Notes: a model not told the origin generated them from the letters alone. Counted from the first letter of the stretch, positions 1 through 8,849 are shown. The stretch: DNA of 64,000 nucleotides from Thalassotalea sp. PS06 (GCF_007197775.1 NZ_CP041638.1:744001-808000), one strand, 5' to 3'. Program-made: numbers and translations.

Positions 1-279
1 TTCCCCTAGTTCTTTTTTAAAGTGACTCCAGGCGCGATTAATATGCCGGATCAGTGAGTGCGACTTATATTGAGTCGCAATACCCACCCGACGAATACCA
101 GAGTTAATACAGTTAGATAGTGGGAAATCGATGATACGGAATTTACCACCAAAAAATACCGCGGGCTTGGCACGCCATTGCGTTAACTCGTGAAGTCTGG
201 AGCCGCGGCCTCCGGCAAGAACTAAGGCGTAGGTGTCCCGGGTTAGGTTAGAGATGTGACGATTGGTTTTATTCGGCAT
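1..279 (-). CDS. glgC: Glucose-1-phosphate adenylyltransferase, N-terminal part (cut by window edge)
   Basis: The 93 visible codons start at an ATG preceded by AGGAAT and run off the left edge. The translation begins [15 protein letters not shown] and then shows the nucleotidyltransferase loop [11 protein letters not shown], followed by [17 protein letters not shown] and [19 protein letters not shown], which are hallmark segments of bacterial ADP-glucose pyrophosphorylase. The enzyme makes ADP-glucose from glucose-1-phosphate and ATP in the cytoplasm, the committed step of glycogen synthesis. A small glycogen-binding-domain protein lies just upstream on the same strand, which fits a glycogen locus. 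The allosteric and C-terminal beta-helix parts are outside the window. Confidence 0.95.
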   Translation of the reverse strand, partial: MPNKTNRHISNLTRDTYALVLAGGRGSRLHELTQWRAKPAVFFGGKFRIIDFPLSNCINSGIRRVGIATQYKSHSLIRHINRAWSHFKKELGE

Positions 280-372
280 TTATTTATTCCTGTGCGCAAT
301 TCCTTGTTAGAGCGCTCAGACAAATACAGCATCACTTTGAATGAGGCGAGCCTCGAAAGGCTGGGACTTAAT

Positions 373-402
373 ATACCAATCAGCTAAAAAGCTGATTGGT
401 AT
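373..402. repeat. Perfect 13-bp palindrome with ATACCAATCA ends
   Basis: ATACCAATCAGCT, then four A, then its exact reverse complement. It lies between the CBM48-like gene and glgC, which run in the same direction. It could be an attenuator or weak terminator, but no T-run follows on the minus strand. The ATACCAATCA arm matches the ends of the longer elements at 28560-28833 and 32862-33126, so it may be a minimal member of that family. Confidence 0.6.
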
Positions 403-421
403 TACTGCAGATTAGCATTGA

Positions 422-718
422 TTATGCGTGGGTTACAACGACGCTGTTGTCACTGCCAAATTCATTGGGTAAGTAGGAATCAGCGGCATAATCATTTTCC
501 CACTCGGATTCGTTAAGTAAATAACGGAAGTGGAAGCTTTGATCTTTAGGCAGGCGCACTTTGGTTCTGAAGGCATTCGCTTTTTTACTAAACTTCATTG
601 CGACCGGCTGCCAGTCAGTGAACTCACCAACTAAGGCCACGGAAGTGACGTCGGGGCGAGCGAACTCAAAAGTGACTTCTGTTTCATCTTTAGTTTTAAA
701 AAAACGCTTGGTTAACAT
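422..718 (-). CDS. Small isoamylase-N-terminal-like (CBM48) glycogen-binding-domain protein
   Basis: About 98 residues, starting MLTKRFFKTKDETEV. The ATG at 718 is preferred over one nine codons upstream because AAGGAG lies about 6 nt before it. The sequence VTSVALVGEFTDWQPVAMKF followed by FHFRYLL is the early-set immunoglobulin-like fold found at the N-terminus of branching and debranching enzymes; here it makes up nearly the whole protein. There is no signal peptide and no catalytic domain. It lies upstream of glgC in the same orientation, so a role in binding glycogen or starch-like glucan in the cytoplasm is a reasonable inference. No experimental function for such single-domain proteins is known to me. 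Confidence 0.8.
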   Translation of the reverse strand: MLTKRFFKTKDETEVTFEFARPDVTSVALVGEFTDWQPVAMKFSKKANAFRTKVRLPKDQSFHFRYLLNESEWENDYAADSYLPNEFGSDNSVVVTHA

Positions 719-1091
719 TACTAGCTCCTTGGACGAGTATGCCATTCCTGTTAATAAATTAAACGAATTGGCATTATTGTTATGTTATTAATTTCCCCTG
801 GAATGGTCGGATCACTGCGTTTTTGCTCGACTATCTGGCATAAAACTGTGCAATATTCCTTGGCTTTGCACAATGTTAAAGCAAAGTACTCGCAAATCCG
901 CCGGAATTTTCAGGTTCACAAAAAATTGTGCAAGAAACATTCCCGAGTGGGGCAAACAGTGCTCTGACCTTTCAACCAAAAACGGCCATGGTCTTCCATT
1001 GAGAAACAATAACTTTAGCGGAGAAAATGTGATTTAGCACATTCAGCATAGAAAGATGAGGTGTCGTTTTGATGGTGCTTTTATGGTTATT
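719..1091. other. Intergenic region, no gene supported
   Basis: This stretch lies between the CBM48-like gene and the end of pdsS. Short open frames on both strands lack a ribosome-binding site and any recognisable protein family. It should hold the promoter for the CBM48-like gene. I see no strong hairpin followed by a T-run. Confidence 0.5.
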
Positions 1092-3251
1092 TTATGGCGA
1101 ATTTGTGACCGGAAGCTCAACCACAAAACAAACGCCGCTGCCGTCTTCAAGATTATGGGCATTAATGCTGCCTCGGTGATGATCGACAATCAGGCGGCTG
1201 ATGTACAGGCCGATACCCAGGTGTGAGGTGTCATTGTTGACGCCACGCAAGGAAACCATGGCATCAAAAATATTCTGACTCATATCCTCTGGCAAACTAG
1301 AGCCAAAGTTAGTGACGCGGATTCTGGCAATTCTCTTATCAAGCTCCAGGTCGATAACGATGGGCTCGTTAGCAGCACTAAAGTCCACGGCATTAGATAC
1401 TAGTTTATCGAGCAACTGCGCCAGATGATCATCACTACCGGTTATGTTCACCGGCTGTTCATGGATATTCACGGTAAAAGCGTGGTTTGGATAAATTTGC
1501 TGATAACCATAACTGCAACCTTGAACTAATTTGGCTAAATCGAAGGTGATTAATTCGCACGACTGCAATGCTTGCTCTAGCTGTGTGGCTTCGCTCATGG
1601 TTTGTAGCATGGTATTTAAGCGCTCAATTCCCTGATGGGCGCGGGTCAGATAGCGCTGTTGGGTATCACTGGTGGCATGATGATTTAAATTCTCCAGTGA
1701 TGATCGCACCAATGCCACCGGCGTTTTCAGCTCGTGGGACAAACGCGATGACATGGTTTGTAAGTAGTTATTGTATTGGCCAAGTTGACTGAGAATATTG
1801 GCAAAACTTCGTGATAAGTCACCGATTTCATCTTTGGCAGGCAGGCGCGATAACGGCTGAATAATCCGGCCTTGTTCATCCACCACAGCTTCTGTGGCAT
1901 TGCGTAGGCGGCGAATTCTCAATGAGATGCGCAACGCGTAAAACAATAACGCGGCAACGGAAATGTAGATCATCAACGAAGTGATCACGACGCCCTCGAT
2001 GGCGCTGTTGCGAATATCGCGGATACCATGGGTGGTCTCTTCGACAATTACTGCGCCTTTAACCTGGTTGTCTACATAAATAGGATGGGCGGCCGATAGT
2101 ATTACTGCTTTATTGTCTTTGGTGGTCCACCACATACTCGCAGGGCTACCCGCAAGTGCCTGGTCAACATGGGCTTGTTTATTTTCGCGAAATTCAAATT
2201 TCTCGCTGGTAAAGTCACTACTAGGTTTGGTGAGAATGAAATAGTAAAAAGGCGCCATAATCCAGGATTTCATGGTTTCCAGCCAGGAAAGCTCCTGGCG
2301 GATATAGAGGCTAGAATCAAAAACACCGCGGGCGGTATGGATATTACCGTGCTGAGTTAAAGGGCGCTGGTGTTGGTCAATCACCAGAATACTCGATTGA
2401 CTGCGGCCCATGCCTTTGATGATGCGTTCGATATCCGGTGACGGTACCGTGAAAGTACCTAGCTGTTCACTGCTTTTGGTATCTGCAGAACCTATGGTGA
2501 TTTTCGGCAGGTGCTGACCATCGTAATCGGTAATAGCAAATGCTACCTTTTCACCGAGCAGTTTTTCCGGAATTCTTAGCTCAATTACATAGCCGGTATC
2601 GTTCGCTTTCCAGTGTCCCTGAATATTACTTTGCGGTTGTGGAAAACGCTGATTTTCCCCCGGCGCGGGCAAGCGATAACCATTTACCCAGCCGTTTTCA
2701 TAACTGCTAACCACGTAACGCTGCAATACCTGATTCTGATCTAAGGTGGCAATTTCCAGATAATCATTGTTGGTTACGCTCAGCTGGTTCTTGCGGCGAA
2801 ACATAAGCTGATCGTCAGTTACCTGAAAATAGGCATAGACAAAGTCTTGGTATCGGCCTATTTGCGAACTAAAGCTCACGGTTACCTGTTCCGCGTTATA
2901 TTCACTGTCAATCTGGTGCTGATAATCGTAACTGTTAATTCTTCGGGTTTCATAGAACCAGTCCGAAAGGTCGCCATCTAAGCGAATCGGGCGGGCGATT
3001 TTACCCGGCAGAAAATCCTTACCGGTTTCCAATTGCTTTTTAAAAGAAGCCTGTTGGTTAAACAGGTTTGGGCGTTCATGTAAGGCGGTGGCCAGCGCTC
3101 TTGCGGTACCCATCAAGGTTTGTTCCTGGCCTTTTCTGAGAAAAGTTTCCATATCCCAGATGTAGTAGTAGCCAATAAACGGGATAGCCAGTAATAAACT
3201 GGCTACCAGCATTAGCTTACTCCACAGGTTTAATCGCAGTTTCCGCCACAT
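1092..3251 (-). CDS. pdsS: Sensor histidine kinase of the proteobacterial dedicated sortase system
   Basis: A 719-residue inner-membrane sensor kinase. A transmembrane helix at about residues 12-30 is followed by a long periplasmic domain with a carbohydrate-binding-like segment (RPIRLDGDLSDWFYE), a second membrane segment near residues 410-435, and a HAMP-like linker. The H-box RLSHELKTPVALVR has the phospho-accepting histidine at residue 506, followed by N-box LLDKLVSNAVDF and G-box LGIGLYISRLI. Architecture and length match the marine sortase-associated kinase family (PdsS), as I recall it. It sits 11 bp downstream of its response regulator. In other marine proteobacteria these genes accompany a sortase and an LPXTG-type target; neither is present here. 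Confidence 0.82.
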   Translation of the reverse strand: MWRKLRLNLWSKLMLVASLLLAIPFIGYYYIWDMETFLRKGQEQTLMGTARALATALHERPNLFNQQASFKKQLETGKDFLPGKIARPIRLDGDLSDWFYETRRINSYDYQHQIDSEYNAEQVTVSFSSQIGRYQDFVYAYFQVTDDQLMFRRKNQLSVTNNDYLEIATLDQNQVLQRYVVSSYENGWVNGYRLPAPGENQRFPQPQSNIQGHWKANDTGYVIELRIPEKLLGEKVAFAITDYDGQHLPKITIGSADTKSSEQLGTFTVPSPDIERIIKGMGRSQSSILVIDQHQRPLTQHGNIHTARGVFDSSLYIRQELSWLETMKSWIMAPFYYFILTKPSSDFTSEKFEFRENKQAHVDQALAGSPASMWWTTKDNKAVILSAAHPIYVDNQVKGAVIVEETTHGIRDIRNSAIEGVVITSLMIYISVAALLFYALRISLRIRRLRNATEAVVDEQGRIIQPLSRLPAKDEIGDLSRSFANILSQLGQYNNYLQTMSSRLSHELKTPVALVRSSLENLNHHATSDTQQRYLTRAHQGIERLNTMLQTMSEATQLEQALQSCELITFDLAKLVQGCSYGYQQIYPNHAFTVNIHEQPVNITGSDDHLAQLLDKLVSNAVDFSAANEPIVIDLELDKRIARIRVTNFGSSLPEDMSQNIFDAMVSLRGVNNDTSHLGIGLYISRLIVDHHRGSINAHNLEDGSGVCFVVELPVTNSP

Positions 3252-3262
3252 GAGTCGTTTAT

Positions 3263-3958
3263 TTACTCCACGTCATGCCAACGGTAGCCCATGCCATAAA
3301 CCGTATCGATGCAATCAAATGCAGGATCGACCGCCATAAACTTTTTACGGATGCGTTTGATATGGGCGGTTACGGTATTATCGTCGACGACGATTTTGGC
3401 ATCATCCATCAACTGTTGTTTGGATTTCACATGTCCTGGATTTTTCGCCAATGCATGTACCATCCAAAATTCGGTTATCGTAGTTTTTACCAGTTGGTCT
3501 TGCCAGTGCAGGGTTAATCTGTCGAGATTGACACTGAGGTCGCCACGAGCAAATTCCTGGTCCGCTTGCTGCGGTTGCGTTAACCGGGATAAATAATTCA
3601 AGGTGGCATGGATGCGGGCGCTGAGGTTATCAAAGCTCATGGTTTTGCTGACAAAGTCATTGGCTCCCAAACGCAAGCCACTTATTTGGTCGGCGTCGCT
3701 GTCGCGCGCCGTTAAAAAGATAATCGGTAAGACTTTCGATTTATTGCGTAGCCACTGACACAATTCAAAGCCACCATCGAATTGATCATGAAGACCAATA
3801 TCCAAAATCGCTAAATGCGGAAGGGCGAGCTCGAATGCCGACATTGCCGAATCTTTGCAGGCATAAGTCTGCACGCTAAAGCCCTGTTGTCTGAGTGCTT
3901 CCGCGTAGTTTTCACGGATACCTTCATCATCTTCTACAATTGCAATTCGCTTACTCAT
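3263..3958 (-). CDS. pdsR: OmpR-type response regulator of the proteobacterial dedicated sortase system
   Basis: A 231-residue DNA-binding response regulator. The receiver domain begins MSKRIAIVEDDEGIRENY with acidic D10/D11, the phosphorylatable aspartate in ILDIGLHDQ at residue 53, and the switch lysine in FVSKTM. The C-terminal half is a winged helix of the OmpR type, ending DTVYGMGYRW. The start MSKRIAIVED is chosen over an upstream ATG because the receiver fold begins there; the ribosome-binding site is weak. It is the first gene of a two-gene unit with pdsS and is divergent from pdsO, so it probably controls the shared 214-bp intergenic region. Confidence 0.85.
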   Translation of the reverse strand: MSKRIAIVEDDEGIRENYAEALRQQGFSVQTYACKDSAMSAFELALPHLAILDIGLHDQFDGGFELCQWLRNKSKVLPIIFLTARDSDADQISGLRLGANDFVSKTMSFDNLSARIHATLNYLSRLTQPQQADQEFARGDLSVNLDRLTLHWQDQLVKTTITEFWMVHALAKNPGHVKSKQQLMDDAKIVVDDNTVTAHIKRIRKKFMAVDPAFDCIDTVYGMGYRWHDVE

Positions 3959-4172
3959 AGTCTTATTTTTGTTGCGCTGGTTTATGGTTAATATACCGTT
4001 CATAGATCTGAAAAACACAGATCAGGGTGACAAATCACAATTCGTCATAATTAATCGCTCACCCATCACTTTTTAACAGCTTTTAAGTCAAACTCCCAGT
4101 GTTTAATAACTCCATATCCTACTTAACGGTAGCGATTAACAAAGTGATTACAAACACACAATAGGGGTTACC

Positions 4173-4904
4173 ATGACACTTACTCAATTTAAAACACTTA
4201 CCTTTAGTCTCTTTATTGCCGCTTTAGTTGCACAACCATTGCAGGCACGGGCAAATACTGAAACCGAACCTTCGCAAGACCTATCCAAAGAGCAGGCCAT
4301 CGGCATTAGCAGTGGTGCTGTGATCGGTGCAATCTTCGGTGGTCCTCCTGGGGCATTTATTGTCGCTATCGTTGGTGACCTGATTGCCAAAAACATGATG
4401 ATGGATGACGAGCTGGAAACCGCAAAACTGGCATTGAATACCACAACATTATCCTATCAAGACAAGCTGGCCAGACTCGAGCAAGAGCATCGCCAGGAAT
4501 TAGTCGCTGCACAATTACAGCATCGTCAGGTGATGGTAGAGCAGGCAGAAAATTTCTTAATGAGCCTGATGTTTGCAAAGGGTTCGAGCGAGGTTGCCGA
4601 ACAATACCATCCGCAAATCGTCGCAATGGCCAGCTTATTAAAACAGAACCCGGAAATTGCCATCAACCTCTCCGGCTATACCGATGCATTAGGTACTAAA
4701 GACAATAATCTGACGCTGGCGAAAAACCGCGTATCGGCAGTAAAACAACTGCTGGTAGAGCAGGGCGTTAGTGAAATTCAAATTCATAGTGAAGCCATTG
4801 GCGAGGTCGCATTAAAGGAGGAAGAAAAAGTGGTCCCCAACTCCTTTGACCGCCGCGTGGTCATGCAATTAACTTCAACAAATACGGAGGTAGCAAAAAA
4901 CTAA
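4173..4904 (+). CDS. pdsO: Sortase-system OmpA-family outer-membrane-associated protein
   Basis: 243 residues. A signal peptide ends near AQPLQARA. A glycine-zipper hydrophobic segment follows (AIGISSGAVIGAIFGGPPG), then a charged, probably coiled-coil stretch (residues 85-130), and a C-terminal OmpA-like peptidoglycan-binding domain with LSGYTDALGTKDNNLTLAKNR. The order glycine zipper, coiled coil, OmpA domain fits the PdsO protein that accompanies PdsR/PdsS in marine proteobacteria. It is divergent from pdsR and closed by a strong terminator, so it is its own transcript. In related genomes target and sortase genes lie near it; here the next gene is an unrelated exported protein. Confidence 0.78.
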   Translation: MTLTQFKTLTFSLFIAALVAQPLQARANTETEPSQDLSKEQAIGISSGAVIGAIFGGPPGAFIVAIVGDLIAKNMMMDDELETAKLALNTTTLSYQDKLARLEQEHRQELVAAQLQHRQVMVEQAENFLMSLMFAKGSSEVAEQYHPQIVAMASLLKQNPEIAINLSGYTDALGTKDNNLTLAKNRVSAVKQLLVEQGVSEIQIHSEAIGEVALKEEEKVVPNSFDRRVVMQLTSTNTEVAKN

Positions 4905-4938
4905 ATTACATCTCTCAAACATTGGTTAACGTTACGTC

Positions 4939-4962
4939 AGGCGCCTTTGGGCGCCTTTTTTT
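4939..4962 (+). terminator. Intrinsic terminator after pdsO
   Basis: A 7-bp GC-rich stem, AGGCGCC-TTTG-GGCGCCT, is followed directly by a T-run, 35 bp after the pdsO stop codon. It closes the pdsO transcript and separates it from the genes to the right. Confidence 0.9.
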
Positions 4963-5126
4963 ATATTGAAGGTACTCTCTTCTCAAAAGCGTTTATTTAG
5001 ATAAATGTAACCAAATGATTTTATTTGAAAAACACTGTTACACTTTGCCGCTGTAATCGATTGTCAAATTTCCTCAGTACATTATAACTAAATAGGAAAG
5101 GTCATTTATTTAGCAAGGATTTAACG

Positions 5127-5603
5127 ATGAAGAACAAAGTACGGAACGTTTTAGCATGGCTACCTGCCGCATTGGTGATGACGAGCATAGCGATGTCAGC
5201 GAAAGCATCTGAAAAGGGCGATGAGCAGACGCTTGAGCCGGTAGTTGATAACAGTTGCGGTATCATTTCCGTGTACCGTCAGCCTCCGGAGGCGAAAAAT
5301 ATTTACCCGGTGAACATTAATAAAATTGATAACTTTGTGGTGCCTGATAAAAGTGCGCAGTTTCAGTTGAGCCCGGGCACTCACAAGATCAAGTTAATTG
5401 AATTAATCAGCGACTCTTATTTCACCAGACGTCGTGGCGATATGAAAAACTTTAAGGATTTCGAAATCGTCATTGAGCCAAACAAGAAGTATTATCTTGG
5501 CGCCAAATATGTTCGTAAGAACCGTTCAAAGCTTAAAACCGGTGAATACTGGGAGCCAATTGTCTGGAAAACGACGGACATGGATTGCTCTATGAAGAGT
5601 TAG
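5127..5603 (+). CDS. Exported hypothetical protein
   Basis: 158 residues with a clear signal peptide (MKNKVRNVLAWLPAALVMTS...AKA). The mature part resembles PEGA/DUF2846-like small beta domains: a motif CGIISVYRQPPEA, then a surface-like KSAQFQLSPGTHKIKLIE, as in domains where a short repeat precedes peptidoglycan or surface attachment. That resemblance is weak and I do not assign a function. Two cysteines (CGI and MDC near the C-terminus) could pair in the periplasm. It has its own terminator downstream and is probably monocistronic. Confidence 0.6.
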   Translation: MKNKVRNVLAWLPAALVMTSIAMSAKASEKGDEQTLEPVVDNSCGIISVYRQPPEAKNIYPVNINKIDNFVVPDKSAQFQLSPGTHKIKLIELISDSYFTRRRGDMKNFKDFEIVIEPNKKYYLGAKYVRKNRSKLKTGEYWEPIVWKTTDMDCSMKS

Positions 5604-5640
5604 GGAAAAGCTAAATTAACGCTTTGTATATTAGGTAGAA

Positions 5641-5674
5641 AAACTCGTTCGATTCCAATCGAACGAGTTTTTTA
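5641..5674 (+). terminator. Intrinsic terminator
   Basis: AAACTCGTTCGATT and its reverse complement AATCGAACGAGTTT surround a CC loop, followed by a T-rich tail. It closes the exported hypothetical gene at 5127-5603. Confidence 0.88.
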
Positions 5675-5780
5675 CTTTAGCTTTTATAAAAAATTTTTAA
5701 TTAATTTAAATTTTTTGCATCCAAATTCATCGCTACCGCTCTCTTACTATTAACTACTTTATTTATTGAGGGAAAAAAAC

Positions 5781-6131
5781 ATGCAAGACGGTATTATTGT
5801 TGGAATCATATTTTTTAGTTTTGCGGCGGTCGCATTTTCATTTTTATATTTTGCCTATCGCAACAAAATGGCTTTACAAGAAACCATTCGCCTGGCCATG
5901 GAAAAAGGCCAGAACCTGTCGCCAGAAAGTATCGAACAGATATTACAAAGCCAGGCGGCGCCACAGAAGGATTTTAAACGCGGCATCTTATTGGTAAGCC
6001 TCGCCGTGGCAATCGGTCTGTTCGGTATGCTTGAAGGGTTTGATACCACCATTATTGGCTTGAGCCTTTTCCCATTGGCCTTAGGTGCCGGTTACCTGTT
6101 AGTTTGGAAATTCGATCAGCAAGCGTCATAA
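5781..6131 (+). CDS. DUF6249-like small membrane protein
   Basis: 116 residues starting MQDGIIVGIIFFSF at an ATG preceded by GAGGGA. Three membrane helices are predicted: residues 5-25, and two near the C-terminus (GILLVSLAVAIGLFGMLEGF and LSLFPLALGAGYLLVW). Between them is a cytoplasmic stretch, LAMEKGQNLSPESIEQIL. This pattern matches a family usually annotated DUF6249, commonly encoded just upstream of an ECF sigma factor, as here (39 bp gap to the sigma gene). A role in sensing or restraining that sigma factor is plausible from context but not shown by sequence. Confidence 0.65.
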   Translation: MQDGIIVGIIFFSFAAVAFSFLYFAYRNKMALQETIRLAMEKGQNLSPESIEQILQSQAAPQKDFKRGILLVSLAVAIGLFGMLEGFDTTIIGLSLFPLALGAGYLLVWKFDQQAS

Positions 6132-6170
6132 TTTCTCTATGGGTCGTAATTTCAGGGCAGTGACATTGAC

Positions 6171-6719
6171 ATGCTAAAAGACTGGTTGCAGCAATTTCGC
6201 CGTCAGGGTGATAGTCAGTCGTTCGCTCAGGTTGTCAGCCAGTGCCAGACACAATTACAAGGTTATTGCCGACGTCTTACTGCCGGCGATTTCGATATGG
6301 CCGATGACATTGCCCAGGAAACCTTGATAAGTGTTTACCAGCAGTTTGGTCAGTTACAGAATCTCGATGCATTTAAGTCCTGGTTATACCGAATTGCCTA
6401 TCGACACTTTTTGCGACTTCAGCAAACGGAAAAACGCTGGCAATGCCTTGAAGAAGATGAACTTGAAGTGCTTTTACAAGGAGAGCAAGTCGGTGACAGC
6501 AATAACCCTTGCCTTGATGAGCGTTACATTATGCAATTAATGGCATTATTGAACAGTGAAGAAAGGGCCGTCATCACTTTGAATCATACCTTGGGCTATT
6601 CCCAGCCACAGATTGCCGCATTATTAGATATGCCACTGGGAACGGTAAAATCCCATGGCAAACGTGGTAAAGATAAGCTCATCGCTTTTTCCCTGCGTCA
6701 ACAACGAGGAGCGGCTTGA
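6171..6719 (+). CDS. ECF-type RNA polymerase sigma factor
   Basis: 182 residues. Region 2 is visible in DMADDIAQETLISVYQQFGQLQNLDAFKSWLYRIAYRHFLR, and region 4 in LNSEERAVITLNHTLGYSQPQIAALLDMPLGTVKSHGKRGKDKL, a helix-turn-helix that recognises the -35 box. There is no region 1 or 3, as expected for ECF sigmas. It overlaps the next gene by one base (TGATG), so the two are translationally coupled. The coupled gene encodes a small membrane protein in the position where an anti-sigma factor is usual. The regulon is unknown. Confidence 0.9.
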   Translation: MLKDWLQQFRRQGDSQSFAQVVSQCQTQLQGYCRRLTAGDFDMADDIAQETLISVYQQFGQLQNLDAFKSWLYRIAYRHFLRLQQTEKRWQCLEEDELEVLLQGEQVGDSNNPCLDERYIMQLMALLNSEERAVITLNHTLGYSQPQIAALLDMPLGTVKSHGKRGKDKLIAFSLRQQRGAA

Positions 6720-7033
6720 TGAATCCTTCACCTGACAACTTATTACAGCAATTACAGCGTGATTTTGTTGCCGATTCGCCTGTACAAAGACAAGCGTTTT
6801 TGCAGCGAGCATCAGCCAGTTATCAAAGCCGAGTTAAACAGCGGTTCTGGGTGCTCACCATATGTACCTTGATTGCTATTTTTGCATTGCTTATATCTTT
6901 TCCATTTTCTGCAATGTTTGATTTAGCACACGCAATTACCAGTAAGGAATTTTCGATTTCGACCATTGTTTTGGTGTCGTTACCAGCGCTGGTTTGTGCC
7001 TATGTACTGGTATTGATTGAAGGGACGCGTTAG
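6719..7033 (+). CDS. Small two-helix membrane protein, possible anti-sigma factor
   Basis: 104 residues beginning MNPSPDNLLQQLQRDF, preceded by GAGGAG and overlapping the sigma-factor stop codon. The N-terminal 45 residues are hydrophilic and helical (QRQAFLQRASASYQSRVKQ); two transmembrane helices follow (VLTICTLIAIFALLISFPF and TIVLVSLPALVCAYVLVL). The cytoplasmic N-terminal segment plus membrane anchor is the usual topology of a membrane-bound anti-sigma factor, but no zinc-binding HXXXCXXC motif is present. The anti-sigma role is inferred from gene order only. Confidence 0.6.
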   Translation: MNPSPDNLLQQLQRDFVADSPVQRQAFLQRASASYQSRVKQRFWVLTICTLIAIFALLISFPFSAMFDLAHAITSKEFSISTIVLVSLPALVCAYVLVLIEGTR

Positions 7034-7141
7034 CAATTCCGGGTGTCATAATTGATCATGATTGTTGTTAATTTATCAGCAATCGCTACCCAATAACGAC
7101 ATATTTCTGTTGTTAAATGAACTTAAGTTCAGACAAGAGAA

Positions 7142-7843
7142 ATGATGATGAAATTACCTGTAATCGCCCGCTTTGCCAGCCATTTTTTATGGTGGGCATT
7201 GTATATATTTATTGTCACTGGCATTTTGACGCATTGGGTGGCGGTTGCCAATACAACTTCAGCGGTAACGGTGTTGAATCGCCTGAGCCAGCCTTCTCAT
7301 CTAATCAACGATTCCTCGACAGTGGCTCAACTAGCCGTTCAAAAGTTCGCTACGGCCGTTAATGAACAGAGCGAAAGTGAGGCCAGAGCGTTTTTTTATA
7401 CCGACTCTTTTATCGGGAATAACAATGATAACCATGCCGATGGCTCCAGCACTACATCGGGTTATATCGATAACTCGACAATTGCCGGTCCGGAACCAAT
7501 GCATCAGAGCAACCTTTATCGCTGGTCAGGAGGTGTATCTTTAACACTGGATCTCGACGCCTACCAGAAAAGCTTACGTTACCTGAATCCTTCAGAAACC
7601 GTGTATTTACAGGATGAGTTATTCGGCCCTGGAAGGTATCAAATCGTTAATATTATGTTGTTGAGCGAATCGGCCCTGAGGGAGTGGTTTGACAGACAGC
7701 AAAGTATGGCCGAACGGGATAAATTTTCCTGGCTAATTTTACATAGCCCATATTCAGGAAGTACAACGGAAATCCGTTACGTTATTGTTGCTCGAAAGAT
7801 TACGTCTCGGTTTAATCCGCAATCAGTAAATTATCAGTTCTGA
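7142..7843 (+). CDS. Membrane-anchored hypothetical protein
   Basis: 233 residues with three candidate ATG codons in a row; an AGACAAGAGA ribosome-binding region suits any of them. A single N-terminal transmembrane helix (FLWWALYIFIVTGILTHWVAVA) is followed by a periplasmic domain of about 190 residues with no motif I recognise. The gene ends 1 bp before the convergent LacI-type regulator, so the two share a 3' boundary. It might belong to the sigma-factor module to the left. No function assigned. Confidence 0.55.
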   Translation: MMMKLPVIARFASHFLWWALYIFIVTGILTHWVAVANTTSAVTVLNRLSQPSHLINDSSTVAQLAVQKFATAVNEQSESEARAFFYTDSFIGNNNDNHADGSSTTSGYIDNSTIAGPEPMHQSNLYRWSGGVSLTLDLDAYQKSLRYLNPSETVYLQDELFGPGRYQIVNIMLLSESALREWFDRQQSMAERDKFSWLILHSPYSGSTTEIRYVIVARKITSRFNPQSVNYQF

Positions 7844-7844
7844 A

Positions 7845-8849
7845 TCAGGCTTGCGGGGTCGTCAGTGAATCTCGTTCGATTAACACAGGTTTGTTATCGT
7901 ATTCGAGGTTCTTTGATTTTAAACCGTAAGTCGAATTCAGTACTCGGTTGGCAGAAACCGCACCGATTTCCTTGATAGGGTTTTTGATGGTGGTCAGACG
8001 CGGATAAATAAATCTTGAAAAATACGCGTCATCGAAACCGATAATAGAAAGTTGTTGCGGCATGGTAATGCCAAGACTTCTTGCGGTAACAATCGCACCC
8101 GCTGCCATCTCATCATTACCGCAAATAACTCCGGTAAACTCAACGCCGGATTTATGAATGTGGGCTAACCCTTGTTCCCCGCTTTGTTCACTGTAATCAC
8201 CGAGGTAATATAATTCATCGGCAAAGGTCAAACCGTTATCAAGTAGTGCCTGACGATGGCCACGCAAACGCTCCATGGCGTCGAGTTTCCAATCAGGGCC
8301 GGAAATATAGGCAATGCTTGTGTGTCCTGCGTCGATCATTTTCTGACAGGCAAGGTAGCCACCCTGGTAATTGTCGATAGAAATACATTGAGTTTGCAAA
8401 CCTTCCACCTGGCGATTGATCAGGGTAAATAACACGCCACGTTTTTTCAGATCACGCAGATATTGATCACTGACCGCCTCAACAAACAATATTAACGCAT
8501 CACAATTTCGCTGTAGAAGGAATTCAATAGAATCCTCTTCGATAGCAGCATCGGCATGACCCGCGGCTATCATCACATGCTTTTTGGCATTTCTCAGGGT
8601 TATCTCAATTTCGTTTAGAAGCATACCGTAATAGGAGCCCTGGAGCTCAGAAATAACCACACCTATTGAGTTAGAGCGTTTTGAGGCCAGTGATTGGGCG
8701 ATGGAATTCGGTCGAAAGCCCAATTCTTCCATCGCTTTGAGTACCTTATCCCGGGTTTTCGGGCTGACTCTGGAACTGTCGTTCATTACCCGGGATACGG
8801 TAGCCGAAGATACTCCGGCTAACTTTGATACTTCGTAGATGGTACTCAT
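7845..8849 (-). CDS. LacI-family transcriptional regulator of the beta-glucan module
   Basis: 334 residues. The N-terminal helix-turn-helix STIYEVSKLAGVSSATVSRVMND and hinge helix FRPNSIAQSLASKRSN are typical LacI/GalR. The effector domain of periplasmic-binding-protein fold follows (GVVISELQGSYYG, GHTSIAYISGP, GVICGNDEMAAGA, ISIIGFDDA-like LSIIGFDDAYFS). It lies 95 bp downstream of the GH1 beta-glucosidase on the same strand. Two LacI-type pseudo-palindromes, at 10413-10426 and 24663-24676, are its probable operators; a beta-glucan breakdown product would be the natural inducer. The effector is not identifiable from sequence. Confidence 0.92.
   Translation of the reverse strand: MSTIYEVSKLAGVSSATVSRVMNDSSRVSPKTRDKVLKAMEELGFRPNSIAQSLASKRSNSIGVVISELQGSYYGMLLNEIEITLRNAKKHVMIAAGHADAAIEEDSIEFLLQRNCDALILFVEAVSDQYLRDLKKRGVLFTLINRQVEGLQTQCISIDNYQGGYLACQKMIDAGHTSIAYISGPDWKLDAMERLRGHRQALLDNGLTFADELYYLGDYSEQSGEQGLAHIHKSGVEFTGVICGNDEMAAGAIVTARSLGITMPQQLSIIGFDDAYFSRFIYPRLTTIKNPIKEIGAVSANRVLNSTYGLKSKNLEYDNKPVLIERDSLTTPQA

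Noticed and set aside
782..967. Short open frames between the CBM48-like gene and pdsS
   Set aside because: Both strands have overlapping frames of similar length and none has a ribosome-binding site or recognisable protein.
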